From positions 91,822 through 125,349 of the forward strand of contig JAKARS010000001.1 in assembly GCA_021828375.1 (NCBI GenBank): 33,528 nucleotides of DNA. Direction: 5' to 3'. The notes under the pieces were generated by a model. It was not told the DNA's origin. It saw nothing but the letters and a program-made list of their open reading frames with translations, and ran no database searches. Below are positions 10,609 through 18,549 of this stretch, piece after piece. The translations under genes and the position numbers were made by a program. Position 1 is the first letter of the stretch. Each line of letters opens with the position of its first letter. The stretch comes from Nitrospirota bacterium. Its GTDB lineage: Bacteria; Nitrospirota; Leptospirillia; Leptospirillales; Leptospirillaceae.

Positions 10609-10661
10609 CCGAAACATCGTAATGTTGGTTCGTCTTACCCATCCCCGGAGAACAGTCGGTC

Positions 10662-12233
10662 ATGCATAAAAAAAGCGTGCGCGGGCGCATTTTGCTCCTG
10701 ATCACATTCACACTTCTGTCCCTTGTTTTTCTTCTTCCCTCGCTTCCGGTCTGGAACTCATTGCCCCCAGGGGTGAAAAAGGTTCTTCCGGATGGGGCAA
10801 TCTCCTTGGGGCTCGACCTGCGGGGGGGCATGTCTGTCACCCTTCAGGTGATGGAGGAGAAGGCCATTTCCGGAACGCTGACGGAAATCGTTGCCGGCCT
10901 CTCCGAAAAAGGAGTCCATGCACAGGTGCAGGGGACATCCATCACCGCATCCTTTGACACTCCCGCCAAGAAGAAGGAGATCCTCGACTACCTCGCAAGC
11001 CGGGCCCCCTTCATGAAAAAGACACAGGAGACTCCGGGGACATTGACCCTTTCCCTCTCCGATGCCGAGGCGGCCCGGATCCGGAAGCATGCCATGACCC
11101 AGGCGATCGAGGTCATCCGAAATCGCATCGATCAGTTTGGCGTTTCAGAGCCTGTCATCGAGCAGCAGGGACGTGATCGCATCCTGATCCAGCTTCCCGG
11201 AGTGACCGATCCGGAGCGTGCGATGGCCCTGATTGGTCGGACCGCCCGCCTTGAGTTCAATCTGGCCGATGATTCCACCGATCCCGCCCTTTACACCTCC
11301 GGCAAGACCCCTCTTCCCCCCGGCGACGAGATCCTCTACGGAAATGCTTCCGCAAAGTCGGGAGGGTCCCGTATCCCTTACCTTTTGAAATCCGTTCCCC
11401 TCATGGGAGGAGATACGATCAGTGATGCCCGGGTGGCCTTTGGACAGTTCAACGAACCCTATGTCTCCCTGACCTTCAACAGCACCGGGGCCAAACTCTT
11501 TGATCGGATCACGAAAGACCACGTCAAGGAGCGTCTGGCGATCGTCCTTGACAAAACGGTCTACTCTGCCCCGGTGATCCAGGAGGAAATTTCCGGAGGG
11601 CAGGCCCAGATTACCGGAAGCTTCTCCCTGAAAGAGGCCAAGGACCTGGCCATCGTTCTTCGATCCGGGGCCCTTCCTGCTCCGGTCCGGATCCTCCAGA
11701 ATGTGACCGTCGGTCCTTCTTTGGGGAAGGATTCCATCCGTGCAGGCCTTCATGCCACACTCATTGCCCTTCTTCTGGTGTTGGCTTTCATGGCGGTCTA
11801 CTATCGGTTGTCCGGAGTCGTGGCCGACTTTGCCCTCATGCTCAACATGCTGTTTCTTCTGGGCGCCATGGCGGCCCTGCATGCGACGTTGACCCTTCCG
11901 GGAATCGCCGGTGTCATCCTGACGGTGGGAATGGGCGTTGACTCGAATGTCCTGATCTTCGAGCGCATCCGGGAGGAGTTGCGGGCCGGCAAGCCCGTTC
12001 GCTCTTCCATCGACTCGGGCTACGACAAGGCCTTCCTGACCATCGTCGACTCCCATGTCACGACACTGATTACGGCGATCATTCTCTTTATTTTCGGAAC
12101 GGGTCCCATCAAGGGGTTTGCCGTGACCTTGACGGTGGGAATCGCCATCAACCTCTTTACCTCCCTGGCCGGGACCCGTATCGTCTTTGACCTCCTGGCG
12201 CGCCGGTCGAAGCTCGAACGGCTGTCGATATGA
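10662..12233 (+). CDS. secD: Protein translocase subunit SecD
   Basis: RND-family membrane protein that uses the proton gradient with SecF to pull exported proteins across the inner membrane after SecYEG. The 523-aa product has an N-terminal span (about 8-28), LGLDLRGGMSVTLQV at the start of the large periplasmic P1 domain, AIEVIRNRIDQFGVSEPVI (hallmark), and five spans between about 350 and 515 containing GMGVDSNVLIFERIREEL. ATG at 10662 has CGGAGA upstream. It is separated from yajC by 53 bases that hold nothing more than a short weak hairpin, and from secF by 28 bases. Confidence 0.96.
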   Translation: MHKKSVRGRILLLITFTLLSLVFLLPSLPVWNSLPPGVKKVLPDGAISLGLDLRGGMSVTLQVMEEKAISGTLTEIVAGLSEKGVHAQVQGTSITASFDTPAKKKEILDYLASRAPFMKKTQETPGTLTLSLSDAEAARIRKHAMTQAIEVIRNRIDQFGVSEPVIEQQGRDRILIQLPGVTDPERAMALIGRTARLEFNLADDSTDPALYTSGKTPLPPGDEILYGNASAKSGGSRIPYLLKSVPLMGGDTISDARVAFGQFNEPYVSLTFNSTGAKLFDRITKDHVKERLAIVLDKTVYSAPVIQEEISGGQAQITGSFSLKEAKDLAIVLRSGALPAPVRILQNVTVGPSLGKDSIRAGLHATLIALLLVLAFMAVYYRLSGVVADFALMLNMLFLLGAMAALHATLTLPGIAGVILTVGMGVDSNVLIFERIREELRAGKPVRSSIDSGYDKAFLTIVDSHVTTLITAIILFIFGTGPIKGFAVTLTVGIAINLFTSLAGTRIVFDLLARRSKLERLSI

Positions 12234-12261
12234 TGTCCACCTCCATCGGGAGACCTCACCC

Positions 12262-13209
12262 ATGTTCGAACTGATCCGCAATCCCTCCATTGACTTCATG
12301 GGAAAGAAGAAAATTTCCCTGGGGCTTTCATCCCTTCTGGTTCTGATCGGTCTCTTTGCCCTGCTCCAGATTGCCCGGGGGCAGGCCAACCTGGGAATCG
12401 ACTTTACGGGGGGAACGGCCCTTCTCGTCCATTTTGAGCGCCCCGAACCCATTTCCGAAGTCCGAACCGTCCTTTCCGGCAATGGTTTTTCCGGGGCCCA
12501 GATCCAGAATGTCAACGGAACCTCCGATCTGTTCATTCGGGTGAAGGCCCGAAGCGAGTCGGCCCACTCGGTGACAGAGTCGATCCTGGCCCTTCTCCAT
12601 GGACATTTTGCCGGGAATCCCCTGACCATCCGCCAGTCGATCGAGATCGGTCCGACGATCGGCAGCGAGCTAGCCGGCAAGGCTCTTGTGGCGATCTTCT
12701 TCTCCCTGGTCGGCTTCATTCTCTACATTGCCGTGCGTTTCGAGTTCCGTTTTGGCCTGGCCGCCGCGATCTCCACCTTCCATAACGTCATCGCGGTTCT
12801 CGGAATCCTCTATCTTCTCCATGTCGAGATCAACCTTCTGATCGTCACAAGCCTGTTGACCTTGGCGGGATACTCCCTGACCGACACCGTGGTCGTCTTC
12901 GACCGGATTCGGGAACAGATGCGCCGATCCGTCCGTCAGACTCCGGAGGCGCTGATCAACTCAGGGATCAATCAGGTGCTCTCGCGGACGGTTGTGGTAT
13001 CATTAACAGTGGAGCTCGTGCTTTTTGCGCTCCTGATCGGTGGGGGGCCTGTCATCCACGACTTTTCGCTGGCCCTTTTTATCGGCGTTCTGGTCGGGAC
13101 CTACGCCTCCATCTTTGTGGCGAGCCCTCTCCTGCTGATCCTGCCGGGCCGCAGGAAAGGATTGGGGTTTGCGCCGCGGAAACCGGCTCCGGAAAAGAAC
13201 GGGGTCTGA
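12262..13209 (+). CDS. secF: Protein translocase subunit SecF
   Basis: Second half of the SecDF export motor. The 315-aa protein has a first span at about 20-37, GIDFTGGTALLVHF beginning the periplasmic domain, and five C-terminal spans with GYSLTDTVVVFDRIRE, the SecF equivalent of the SecD RND motif. An in-frame start 25 codons upstream lies inside secD; I prefer ATG 12262 because it gives the family N terminus (MFELI...NPSIDFMGKKK) and has GGGAG upstream. The stop codon borders a small hairpin with a T-run (13209-13226) that may partly end the transcript. Confidence 0.95.
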   Translation: MFELIRNPSIDFMGKKKISLGLSSLLVLIGLFALLQIARGQANLGIDFTGGTALLVHFERPEPISEVRTVLSGNGFSGAQIQNVNGTSDLFIRVKARSESAHSVTESILALLHGHFAGNPLTIRQSIEIGPTIGSELAGKALVAIFFSLVGFILYIAVRFEFRFGLAAAISTFHNVIAVLGILYLLHVEINLLIVTSLLTLAGYSLTDTVVVFDRIREQMRRSVRQTPEALINSGINQVLSRTVVVSLTVELVLFALLIGGGPVIHDFSLALFIGVLVGTYASIFVASPLLLILPGRRKGLGFAPRKPAPEKNGV

Positions 13210-13226
13210 CCCGTTAGACGGGTTTT
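13209..13226 (+). terminator. Short hairpin with T-run after secF
   Basis: ACCCGT, loop TAG, ACGGGT followed by TTT forms a six-base-pair stem immediately after the secF stop codon. The stem is short, so it is at best a weak or partial rho-independent terminator before the small membrane ORF and recJ. Confidence 0.35.
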
Positions 13227-13244
13227 GGGGAAAGGAACAGTCTG

Positions 13245-13355
13245 GTGCAGGGTGGTATCGACATTTCGGAGGTTCTTGGAAGCATCGGCCTTTTTGTGTT
13301 GCCGCCGGTGACGGTTCTCGTCATTCTTTACCTCAAGAAGAAGAATGTCATCTGA
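13245..13355 (+). CDS. Small single-span membrane peptide between secF and recJ (36 aa)
   Basis: A 37-codon frame starts with GTG at 13245, preceded by AAAGGAA seven bases upstream, and ends with TGA at 13353-13355. The peptide begins MQGGIDISEVLGS, has a continuous hydrophobic stretch (about residues 12-30, IGLFVLPPVTVLVILYL with a central Pro-Pro) and ends KKKNVI, the layout expected for a single-span protein with its C terminus in the cytosol. It lies 35 bases after secF. I recognise no family. The good ribosome site, the coherent hydrophobic design and the otherwise unexplained 209-bp gap support it; the tiny size and GTG start keep confidence moderate. Position suggests a link to SecDF, but that is only inference. 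Confidence 0.5.
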   Translation: MQGGIDISEVLGSIGLFVLPPVTVLVILYLKKKNVI

Positions 13356-13418
13356 AGTGTGTCCGGGAGGGCGGTCGGATGACCTCCCCCCGCGCTTCCA
13401 CATGGCAGGAGAGTTCCT

Positions 13419-15086
13419 ATGATGGACACATCTTCTCGCCGTCAGGCGATTCGTGACTGGGATGTTCAGGATACAGACGAATCCAGCGTCTATGCCCTCT
13501 CTCGGGCATGGGGGCTCGATCCGGTCTGGGTTCGGGTTCTCCTTGGCCGAGGAATCGACAAAAGATCTTATGAAAGGGATATTACTGCGCCGGGTCCTCC
13601 GGGAGACGACTCCCTGGGGGAGATGACAGAACCCCGGGCGTGGTTTCATGACCTTCTCTCTTCCGGAGAGCCGGTGCTCGTCTATGCGGATCTTGATGTT
13701 GACGGTCTCTCCTCCGCCGCCATCCTCTCCCGCTTCTTTCGTCTCCGCCATCATTCCCATGCCGTTCTTCTTGCCAATCGCGAGGACGGCCGATCTCTCC
13801 TTCCCTCCCGGATCCGACCCTTCCAGAAGAAGGGATTCCGGAGGATCATCGTCTGCGACATGGGGACATCGAGTGCCGATGTCCTTCGGATGCTTCTGGG
13901 GGAGGGGATGTCCTGCCTGGTGGTGGATCACCACCTCGTTCCCGAGGAGTGGCCCCGCCACTCCGTCCCTCTTGTCCACCCTTCCGGCCGATCGGCCCTG
14001 ACCTCTGCCGGGGCGGCCTATACCCTCATCCGTCCCTACCTCTCTTCGGAAGAGGAGCCGCAGATGGCCTTTCTTGCGGGCCTCTCCGTCCTGGGCGACC
14101 GGGCACCGCTCATTCGGGAGAATCGCTACCTTACCCTGTCCCTCCTCTCCGAAGAGACGCTGGCCGTCTTTCCCGGAATTCGTCTCCTCCTTCGCCGGCG
14201 AGTGCGTCGCGCTCCGATTGTCAGCGACTACTCTTTCGGGGTGATCCCTTTCCTGAATGCCCCGGGGCGCATGGGGGATCCCTCCCCCTCGTTTGACCTT
14301 CTCATGTCGTCTTCTGCCGGGGAGTCCGAAAAGACCGTGGCCGTTCTTCTCGAGATGAACCGTCGCCGACAGGAGCTTGAGTGGCTTCTTTACGAAGAGA
14401 TCCGCCGCAAGGGACCCGAAGAATTTGTCTTCTTCGACAAGGACTGGTTTCCCGGGGTCTTGGGGCGTGTCGCCCATCGGGTTTCGGAGGAATGGAACCG
14501 AACCGTTTTCGTGGGAACCATGACCGCATCCTTTACGATCCGGGGGTCGATACGCTGCCGGAACGCAGATCGCTTTTCTGATATCATGGCAGCCCTTTCC
14601 GGTCTCCCGATCACGGGGGGCGGTCACCCCATGGCCGGGGGGCTCGAGTTTCCGGCCGATCTCCTTCCGGAGGTCTCCCGCCGCCTTTCCCGGGTGCTCA
14701 ACACCTCTCCCCTGAACTCCGAGGGAGGGACGATGGAGGGGACGGACGATCGGGATCCCTTGAGAATCGATGCCTTTCTTCCCGCCTACTTCAGAAATCC
14801 GATCTTCTGGGAGGGATACCGAAAGCTCTTTCCCTTTGGGGAAGGTTTTTCCCGTCCCCTTTTCGGGGTCCGACGGGCCCGGATCGAAAGGCTGGAAGAG
14901 GGAAACGGGAAGATGCAGGCCTGTGCCTATCGATGGCGGCATGGGAGCGGCCGGGCCTTTTTTCGGGAAGGGGAGGCGGTCCTCTCCCCCGGGCAGGACT
15001 ATGATCTTGTTGTAACCCCCGAGATTCGGGGCAAGGGAGATTATCTTGAGCGCCTCTTCGTTGTCGCCGATTACCGACCGGCCTGA
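13419..15086 (+). CDS. recJ: Single-stranded-DNA-specific exonuclease RecJ (DHH family)
   Basis: 5'-3' single-strand exonuclease of recombination and mismatch or base-excision repair, using Mn/Mg. The 555-aa protein has DHH motif I as DLDVDG (91-96), motif II Asp147 in VCDMG (family usually DNG or DxG), motif III DHH at 170-172, motif IV Asp227 in LGDRAP, and the DHHA1 motif GGGHPMAGG with His403; a C-terminal OB-like domain follows. Overall similarity is plainly RecJ but several motifs are looser than in E. coli (LGDRAP where VADVxP is usual). ATG 13419 is followed by a second ATG, with AGGAGAG upstream. Its last 41 bases overlap the start of the rel gene. Confidence 0.88.
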   Translation: MMDTSSRRQAIRDWDVQDTDESSVYALSRAWGLDPVWVRVLLGRGIDKRSYERDITAPGPPGDDSLGEMTEPRAWFHDLLSSGEPVLVYADLDVDGLSSAAILSRFFRLRHHSHAVLLANREDGRSLLPSRIRPFQKKGFRRIIVCDMGTSSADVLRMLLGEGMSCLVVDHHLVPEEWPRHSVPLVHPSGRSALTSAGAAYTLIRPYLSSEEEPQMAFLAGLSVLGDRAPLIRENRYLTLSLLSEETLAVFPGIRLLLRRRVRRAPIVSDYSFGVIPFLNAPGRMGDPSPSFDLLMSSSAGESEKTVAVLLEMNRRRQELEWLLYEEIRRKGPEEFVFFDKDWFPGVLGRVAHRVSEEWNRTVFVGTMTASFTIRGSIRCRNADRFSDIMAALSGLPITGGGHPMAGGLEFPADLLPEVSRRLSRVLNTSPLNSEGGTMEGTDDRDPLRIDAFLPAYFRNPIFWEGYRKLFPFGEGFSRPLFGVRRARIERLEEGNGKMQACAYRWRHGSGRAFFREGEAVLSPGQDYDLVVTPEIRGKGDYLERLFVVADYRPA

Positions 15087-17304
15087 CTCCTTCCCTGAAT
15101 CAATCCACCCTCCCCGGGAGGGAGAGCTCACGATCGAGAACCTGATCGAGGCGGTTTCTTCCTACAACCCCAACCCCGAAGCCCTCGACCTTCTCCGCAA
15201 GGCATACTCCCTGGCGCTCAAGTCCCATGAAGGCCAGCGCCGTCAGTCGGGGGAGTCCTATATCCACCATCCCCTTTCCGTGGCCATGATCCTGGCCGAC
15301 ATGAAGGTCGACACCCAGTCGCTCGTGACGGCCCTTCTCCACGACACCCTGGAAGACACCTCCCTCACTCCCGAAGAGATCGAGTCCACTTTTGGCAAGA
15401 AGGTTCTCCAGCTCATCGATGGCGTGACCAAGATCGGAAAGTTCCACTTCAAGAAGTCCCGGGCCGAAAAGCAGGCGGAGAACTTCCGGAAGATGCTTCT
15501 TTCCATGGCCGAAGACATCCGGGTTCTTCTCGTCAAGCTGGCCGACCGCCTCCACAACATGCGCACCATCGAATGGCTTGATCCGGCCAAGCAACGCTCC
15601 ATTGCCCAGGAGACCCTCGATATCTATGCCCCTCTGGCCAATCGTCTGGGAATCGGGTGGATCAAGCTCGAACTCGAGGACCTCTCCTTTCGGGCGCTCG
15701 ATCCGGAGACGTTTTCCGACCTTCGGGCCCGTGTGGCAAAGAAGCGCCGGGAGAGCAAGAACTATATCGACCAGATAGTCCGGAGCGTGACCCGCGTCCT
15801 TCAGGAGAATGGCGTTCCCGGACGGGTTATCGGCCGCTACAAGCATATTTACAGCATCTATCGCAAGATGACCATGCAGGAAATCCCCTTTGACGAAATC
15901 TACGACCTGATGGGGATCCGGGTCATCACCGACTCCAAGCTCCACTGCTATGGCATCCTGGGCCTGCTTCACGGAATGTACAAGCCGATGACGGGGCGGA
16001 TCAAGGACTTCATTGCCGTTCCGAAGTCCAACATGTACCAATCCCTCCATACGACCGTGATCGGACCCGAAGGGGTCCTGATCGAGTTCCAGATCCGGAC
16101 CGAAGAAATGCACCGGGTGGCGGAAGAGGGGGTGGCCGCCCACTGGAACTACAAGGAAAATGCCGACGGAGCGCCGGCGCTCTCCGATCTCCAGATCGTC
16201 ACTTGGCTTCGGCAGCTGGTGGAGTGGCAGAAGGAGCTTTCCGACAACCACGAGTTCATGAACTCCGTGAAGCTCAACCTCTTCCCCGATGAGGTCTATG
16301 TCTTCACGCCCAAGGGGGATGTCCGGGAGATGATCAAGGGCGCCACCGCCATCGACTTTGCCTATGCCATCCATACCGAGGTGGGCCATCGGACGGTGGG
16401 GGCGCGGGTGAATGGGCGATGGGTTCCCATCAAGACCGTTCTCGAGAGCGGGGATGTGGTCGAAATCATCACCAACCCCTCCCAGACCCCCTCCAAGGAC
16501 TGGCTTCGGTTCGTGGCCACCCCCAAGGCCCGGGCCCGGATCCGCCACTGGATCAAGGAGGAGGAGACCCGTCAGGCGGCAGAGATCGGACTTCGGGCTC
16601 TCGAGTCCGAGGCGTCGAAGCTCCACCACCGCTTCAGTGAGTTTACGAAGGGGACACACCTTGAGACCGTCCTTTCCTTCTCGGACCTTCCCGAGCCCAC
16701 CCTGACCGATGTCTACGCCCGGGTGGGCTTCGGACGGCTCCCGGCGTCGGCGGTTTTGCGGAAGCTTTTGCCGGAACAGGCGGAGGAGCCTGCCACCGGG
16801 GTTCCTCCCGTCCACATCGCTCCGACGGTTCCCATCATCGTTCGCGGGGGCGGCAAGGATCTTCTCATGTCCCTGGCACATTGTTGCAGCCCCGTTCCCG
16901 GAGAGGATATCGTGGGGTACGTCTCCCGGGGCCGGGGAATTATCGTCCATACGGCCGATTGTCCCAATCTCATCCATCTGTCCCTGGAGGCGGACCGGAT
17001 CGTTCCTGCCGTCTGGGAGTCCTCGCGGGATGCGATCTTTGATGTCCATCTCCGGGTGTCGATGGAGGACAAGCCGGGGATGCTGGCCGCCGTCTCTGCG
17101 GCGATCAGCGAGCGAGGCGCCAACATCACCCACGCCGAGGTCAAGCAGGCGAAGCACCGGATGGGCGTTCTCGACTTTACCGTAACGGTGGGGAATCTCT
17201 CCCATCTTCAAGAGATCATGGCCCGGGTTCAGCATGTCAAGGGAGTTGTCCGGGTCCAGAGAGTCAAGACACCGAACAATCCGGCCGACGGGTCGGGAGT
17301 CTGA
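15046..17304 (+). CDS. rel: Bifunctional (p)ppGpp synthetase/hydrolase (Rel/SpoT)
   Basis: Makes and degrades the stringent-response alarmone (p)ppGpp. The 752-aa protein has an HD hydrolase domain with His75 and the HD pair at 99-100 plus LVKLADRLHNMRT, so hydrolysis should be active. The synthetase domain (about 240-370) contains RIKD at 318-321, the RxKD form typical of bifunctional enzymes rather than the ExDD of RelA, and EFQIRT near 347-352. TGS (VYVFTPKGDV near 417), a CC domain (AHCCSPVPGEDIVGY) and a C-terminal ACT domain follow. The start is TTG at 15046: AAGGGAGA sits just upstream and no ATG or GTG gives a complete HD domain. It overlaps recJ by 41 bases, and fdhE starts two bases after its stop. 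Confidence 0.94.
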   Translation: MSASSLSPITDRPDSFPESIHPPREGELTIENLIEAVSSYNPNPEALDLLRKAYSLALKSHEGQRRQSGESYIHHPLSVAMILADMKVDTQSLVTALLHDTLEDTSLTPEEIESTFGKKVLQLIDGVTKIGKFHFKKSRAEKQAENFRKMLLSMAEDIRVLLVKLADRLHNMRTIEWLDPAKQRSIAQETLDIYAPLANRLGIGWIKLELEDLSFRALDPETFSDLRARVAKKRRESKNYIDQIVRSVTRVLQENGVPGRVIGRYKHIYSIYRKMTMQEIPFDEIYDLMGIRVITDSKLHCYGILGLLHGMYKPMTGRIKDFIAVPKSNMYQSLHTTVIGPEGVLIEFQIRTEEMHRVAEEGVAAHWNYKENADGAPALSDLQIVTWLRQLVEWQKELSDNHEFMNSVKLNLFPDEVYVFTPKGDVREMIKGATAIDFAYAIHTEVGHRTVGARVNGRWVPIKTVLESGDVVEIITNPSQTPSKDWLRFVATPKARARIRHWIKEEETRQAAEIGLRALESEASKLHHRFSEFTKGTHLETVLSFSDLPEPTLTDVYARVGFGRLPASAVLRKLLPEQAEEPATGVPPVHIAPTVPIIVRGGGKDLLMSLAHCCSPVPGEDIVGYVSRGRGIIVHTADCPNLIHLSLEADRIVPAVWESSRDAIFDVHLRVSMEDKPGMLAAVSAAISERGANITHAEVKQAKHRMGVLDFTVTVGNLSHLQEIMARVQHVKGVVRVQRVKTPNNPADGSGV

Positions 17305-17306
17305 GG

Positions 17307-18227
17307 ATGCCAAGCGATATGGATCAGTCAAAACGGGAAAAACTTCTGGCAGAGCACATGCGGGCTCGCCCTCACCTTCGGGAGATCTTCCAGTTTCTCG
17401 AAAAGATCGAGGAGGTGAGGAATGCCTCGGCTCCGGACGACCTTCTCTCCCTGGTGGACCTTCGGGACGCCTCGGTCAAGGACCGCCTCTCCCGGGGCAT
17501 CCCGTTGATCGACCGTCCGGGCTTTGCCCGGCTTTCCCTTCCCCACACGGGGGGAACCTTCCGAAAGCTTCTGACGGTGATGCGTCAGGGGGGAGGGGAG
17601 CGGGAAGTGTTTGCCTCCCGCATCGCCACCTTCATTCGGAGCGAAGGAGGAGAAGAGGGGGCCGTCATTGCCCGGATTCTCTCCCGGGAGGATGGCTATC
17701 TCGACGGGGTCTCCCAAACCATGGAGGTCCCTCGACCTCTCCTGGTTTTCCTCATCAAGATGTCGCTCCGGAGCTCTTTCGAACGGCTTCACGAGACGCT
17801 GTTGGCCGTTCTCCGGGGATTGGCCTGGGAGTATACCCATTGCCCGGTGTGCGGGGCCCCTCCCGTCATCGGGCAGGCCATGGACAACGACCGTCGCCGT
17901 TATTACTGCTTCTTCTGTTCCTGGCACTGGGAGACCCGTCCCTTGGCCGGATGCCCTTCCTGTGGAGAGATGGACACCGAGCTCTTCAACCTCCTCTACA
18001 AGCATCCCAACGAACACCAGGGACTCCTGGCCTGCGAAAGCTGCGGAACCTATCTCAAAATGGTCGACCAGCGCGAAGGTCCCGATCTGCTGAACCCTGA
18101 CATTCAGGAGATTCTGGGCCTTCACCTCGACATGGCCGCGGGAGAGTTGGGGTTGCGTCCTCTGGGACAACCCCTCTCCCAGGCGGAAACGATCGTCCGT
18201 CCCGGCATCGACGACTATCGCCCCTAA
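17307..18227 (+). CDS. fdhE: FdhE-like formate dehydrogenase accessory protein
   Basis: Zinc/iron-binding protein thought to help mature the catalytic subunit of respiratory formate dehydrogenase in the cytoplasm. The 306-aa product has the family layout: a helical N-terminal half with FxFLEKIEE, and a C-terminal half with four CxxC knuckles at about Cys179/182 (CPVCG), 201/204 (CFFC), 216/219 (CPSCG) and 243/246 (CESC), forming two rubredoxin-like sites; CPVCG...GQ, YYCFFCSWHW and CESCGTYLK match FdhE. ATG 17307 is two bases after the rel stop. No formate dehydrogenase structural gene lies in the window, so its client is unknown here. A 76-aa membrane protein gene follows 24 bases downstream. 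Confidence 0.85.
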   Translation: MPSDMDQSKREKLLAEHMRARPHLREIFQFLEKIEEVRNASAPDDLLSLVDLRDASVKDRLSRGIPLIDRPGFARLSLPHTGGTFRKLLTVMRQGGGEREVFASRIATFIRSEGGEEGAVIARILSREDGYLDGVSQTMEVPRPLLVFLIKMSLRSSFERLHETLLAVLRGLAWEYTHCPVCGAPPVIGQAMDNDRRRYYCFFCSWHWETRPLAGCPSCGEMDTELFNLLYKHPNEHQGLLACESCGTYLKMVDQREGPDLLNPDIQEILGLHLDMAAGELGLRPLGQPLSQAETIVRPGIDDYRP

Positions 18228-18251
18228 TCTCCGACTGACGAAAGGATTTCC

Positions 18252-18482
18252 ATGGACGACGTTCCAAGCCTTCCCAACATGATCGTGAATTACTCGATCA
18301 TCATCGCCGGTCTCGTATTGACCGTGTTCATCATCTCCGCCAGCTTCTACTTCATCGTTCGTCATGAACGCCAGCTGAACAAACGCTTTCCCGAATCGGA
18401 GAAAAAGGTGGACCCCTGGGGCTATCCCCTCGAAGAAAAAAAGGATTCTCCGCCTTCTCCCCCGGGACCCTCCAAGCCTTGA
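18252..18482 (+). CDS. Small single-span membrane protein, unknown family (76 aa)
   Basis: ATG at 18252 has AAAGGA upstream. The 76-aa product has one strong membrane span at about residues 11-36 (MIVNYSIIIAGLVLTVFIISA, then SFYFIV), a charged RHERQLNKRF segment, a WGYPLEEKK motif and a proline-rich tail (PPSPPGPSKP). Positive charge after the span predicts the tail is cytosolic. I do not recognise the family. It follows fdhE closely and its stop codon lies inside the -35 box of the hrcA promoter. A role alongside a membrane-bound respiratory enzyme is possible but not shown. Confidence 0.75.
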   Translation: MDDVPSLPNMIVNYSIIIAGLVLTVFIISASFYFIVRHERQLNKRFPESEKKVDPWGYPLEEKKDSPPSPPGPSKP

Positions 18483-18507
18483 CAGATTTTCTCCTTCCTG
18501 ATATATT
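18479..18507 (+). promoter_or_regulatory. Consensus sigma70 promoter of the hrcA-grpE-dnaK operon
   Basis: TTGACA (18479-18484) and TATATT (18502-18507) are separated by exactly 17 bases: a perfect -35 and five of six in the -10. It overlaps the stop codon of the preceding small gene. The CIRCE operator begins one base after the -10, so the start site falls inside the operator, the classic arrangement for repression by HrcA. Confidence 0.9.
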
Positions 18508-18508
18508 T

Positions 18509-18535
18509 TTAGCACTCCCGAGTTGTGAGTGCTAA
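18509..18535 (+). promoter_or_regulatory. CIRCE operator (HrcA binding site)
   Basis: TTAGCACTC, nine bases, GAGTGCTAA: a perfect match to the CIRCE inverted repeat. HrcA, encoded directly downstream, is expected to bind it and repress this operon until heat shock draws away GroEL, which keeps HrcA active. It lies between the -10 box and the hrcA ribosome site, so it would also sit in the 5' end of the transcript. Confidence 0.97.
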
Positions 18536-18549
18536 ATCAGGAGGAAGGG

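Noticed and set aside
10613-10626. AACAT/ATGTT hairpin between yajC and secD
   Set aside because: Five AT-rich pairs with no T-run; too weak to be a terminator.
13365-13388. GGGAGG...CCTCCC hairpin before recJ
   Set aside because: Could fold, but it has no T-run and overlaps no recognisable regulatory element; GC-rich sequence makes such pairings frequent.
13101-15131. 676-aa minus-strand frame opposite recJ
   Set aside because: Antisense shadow of a GC-rich gene; low-complexity charged/proline-rich translation and no family features.
15100-17331. 743-aa minus-strand frame opposite rel
   Set aside because: Shadow created by biased third positions in rel; the sense strand encodes a complete, well-conserved protein.
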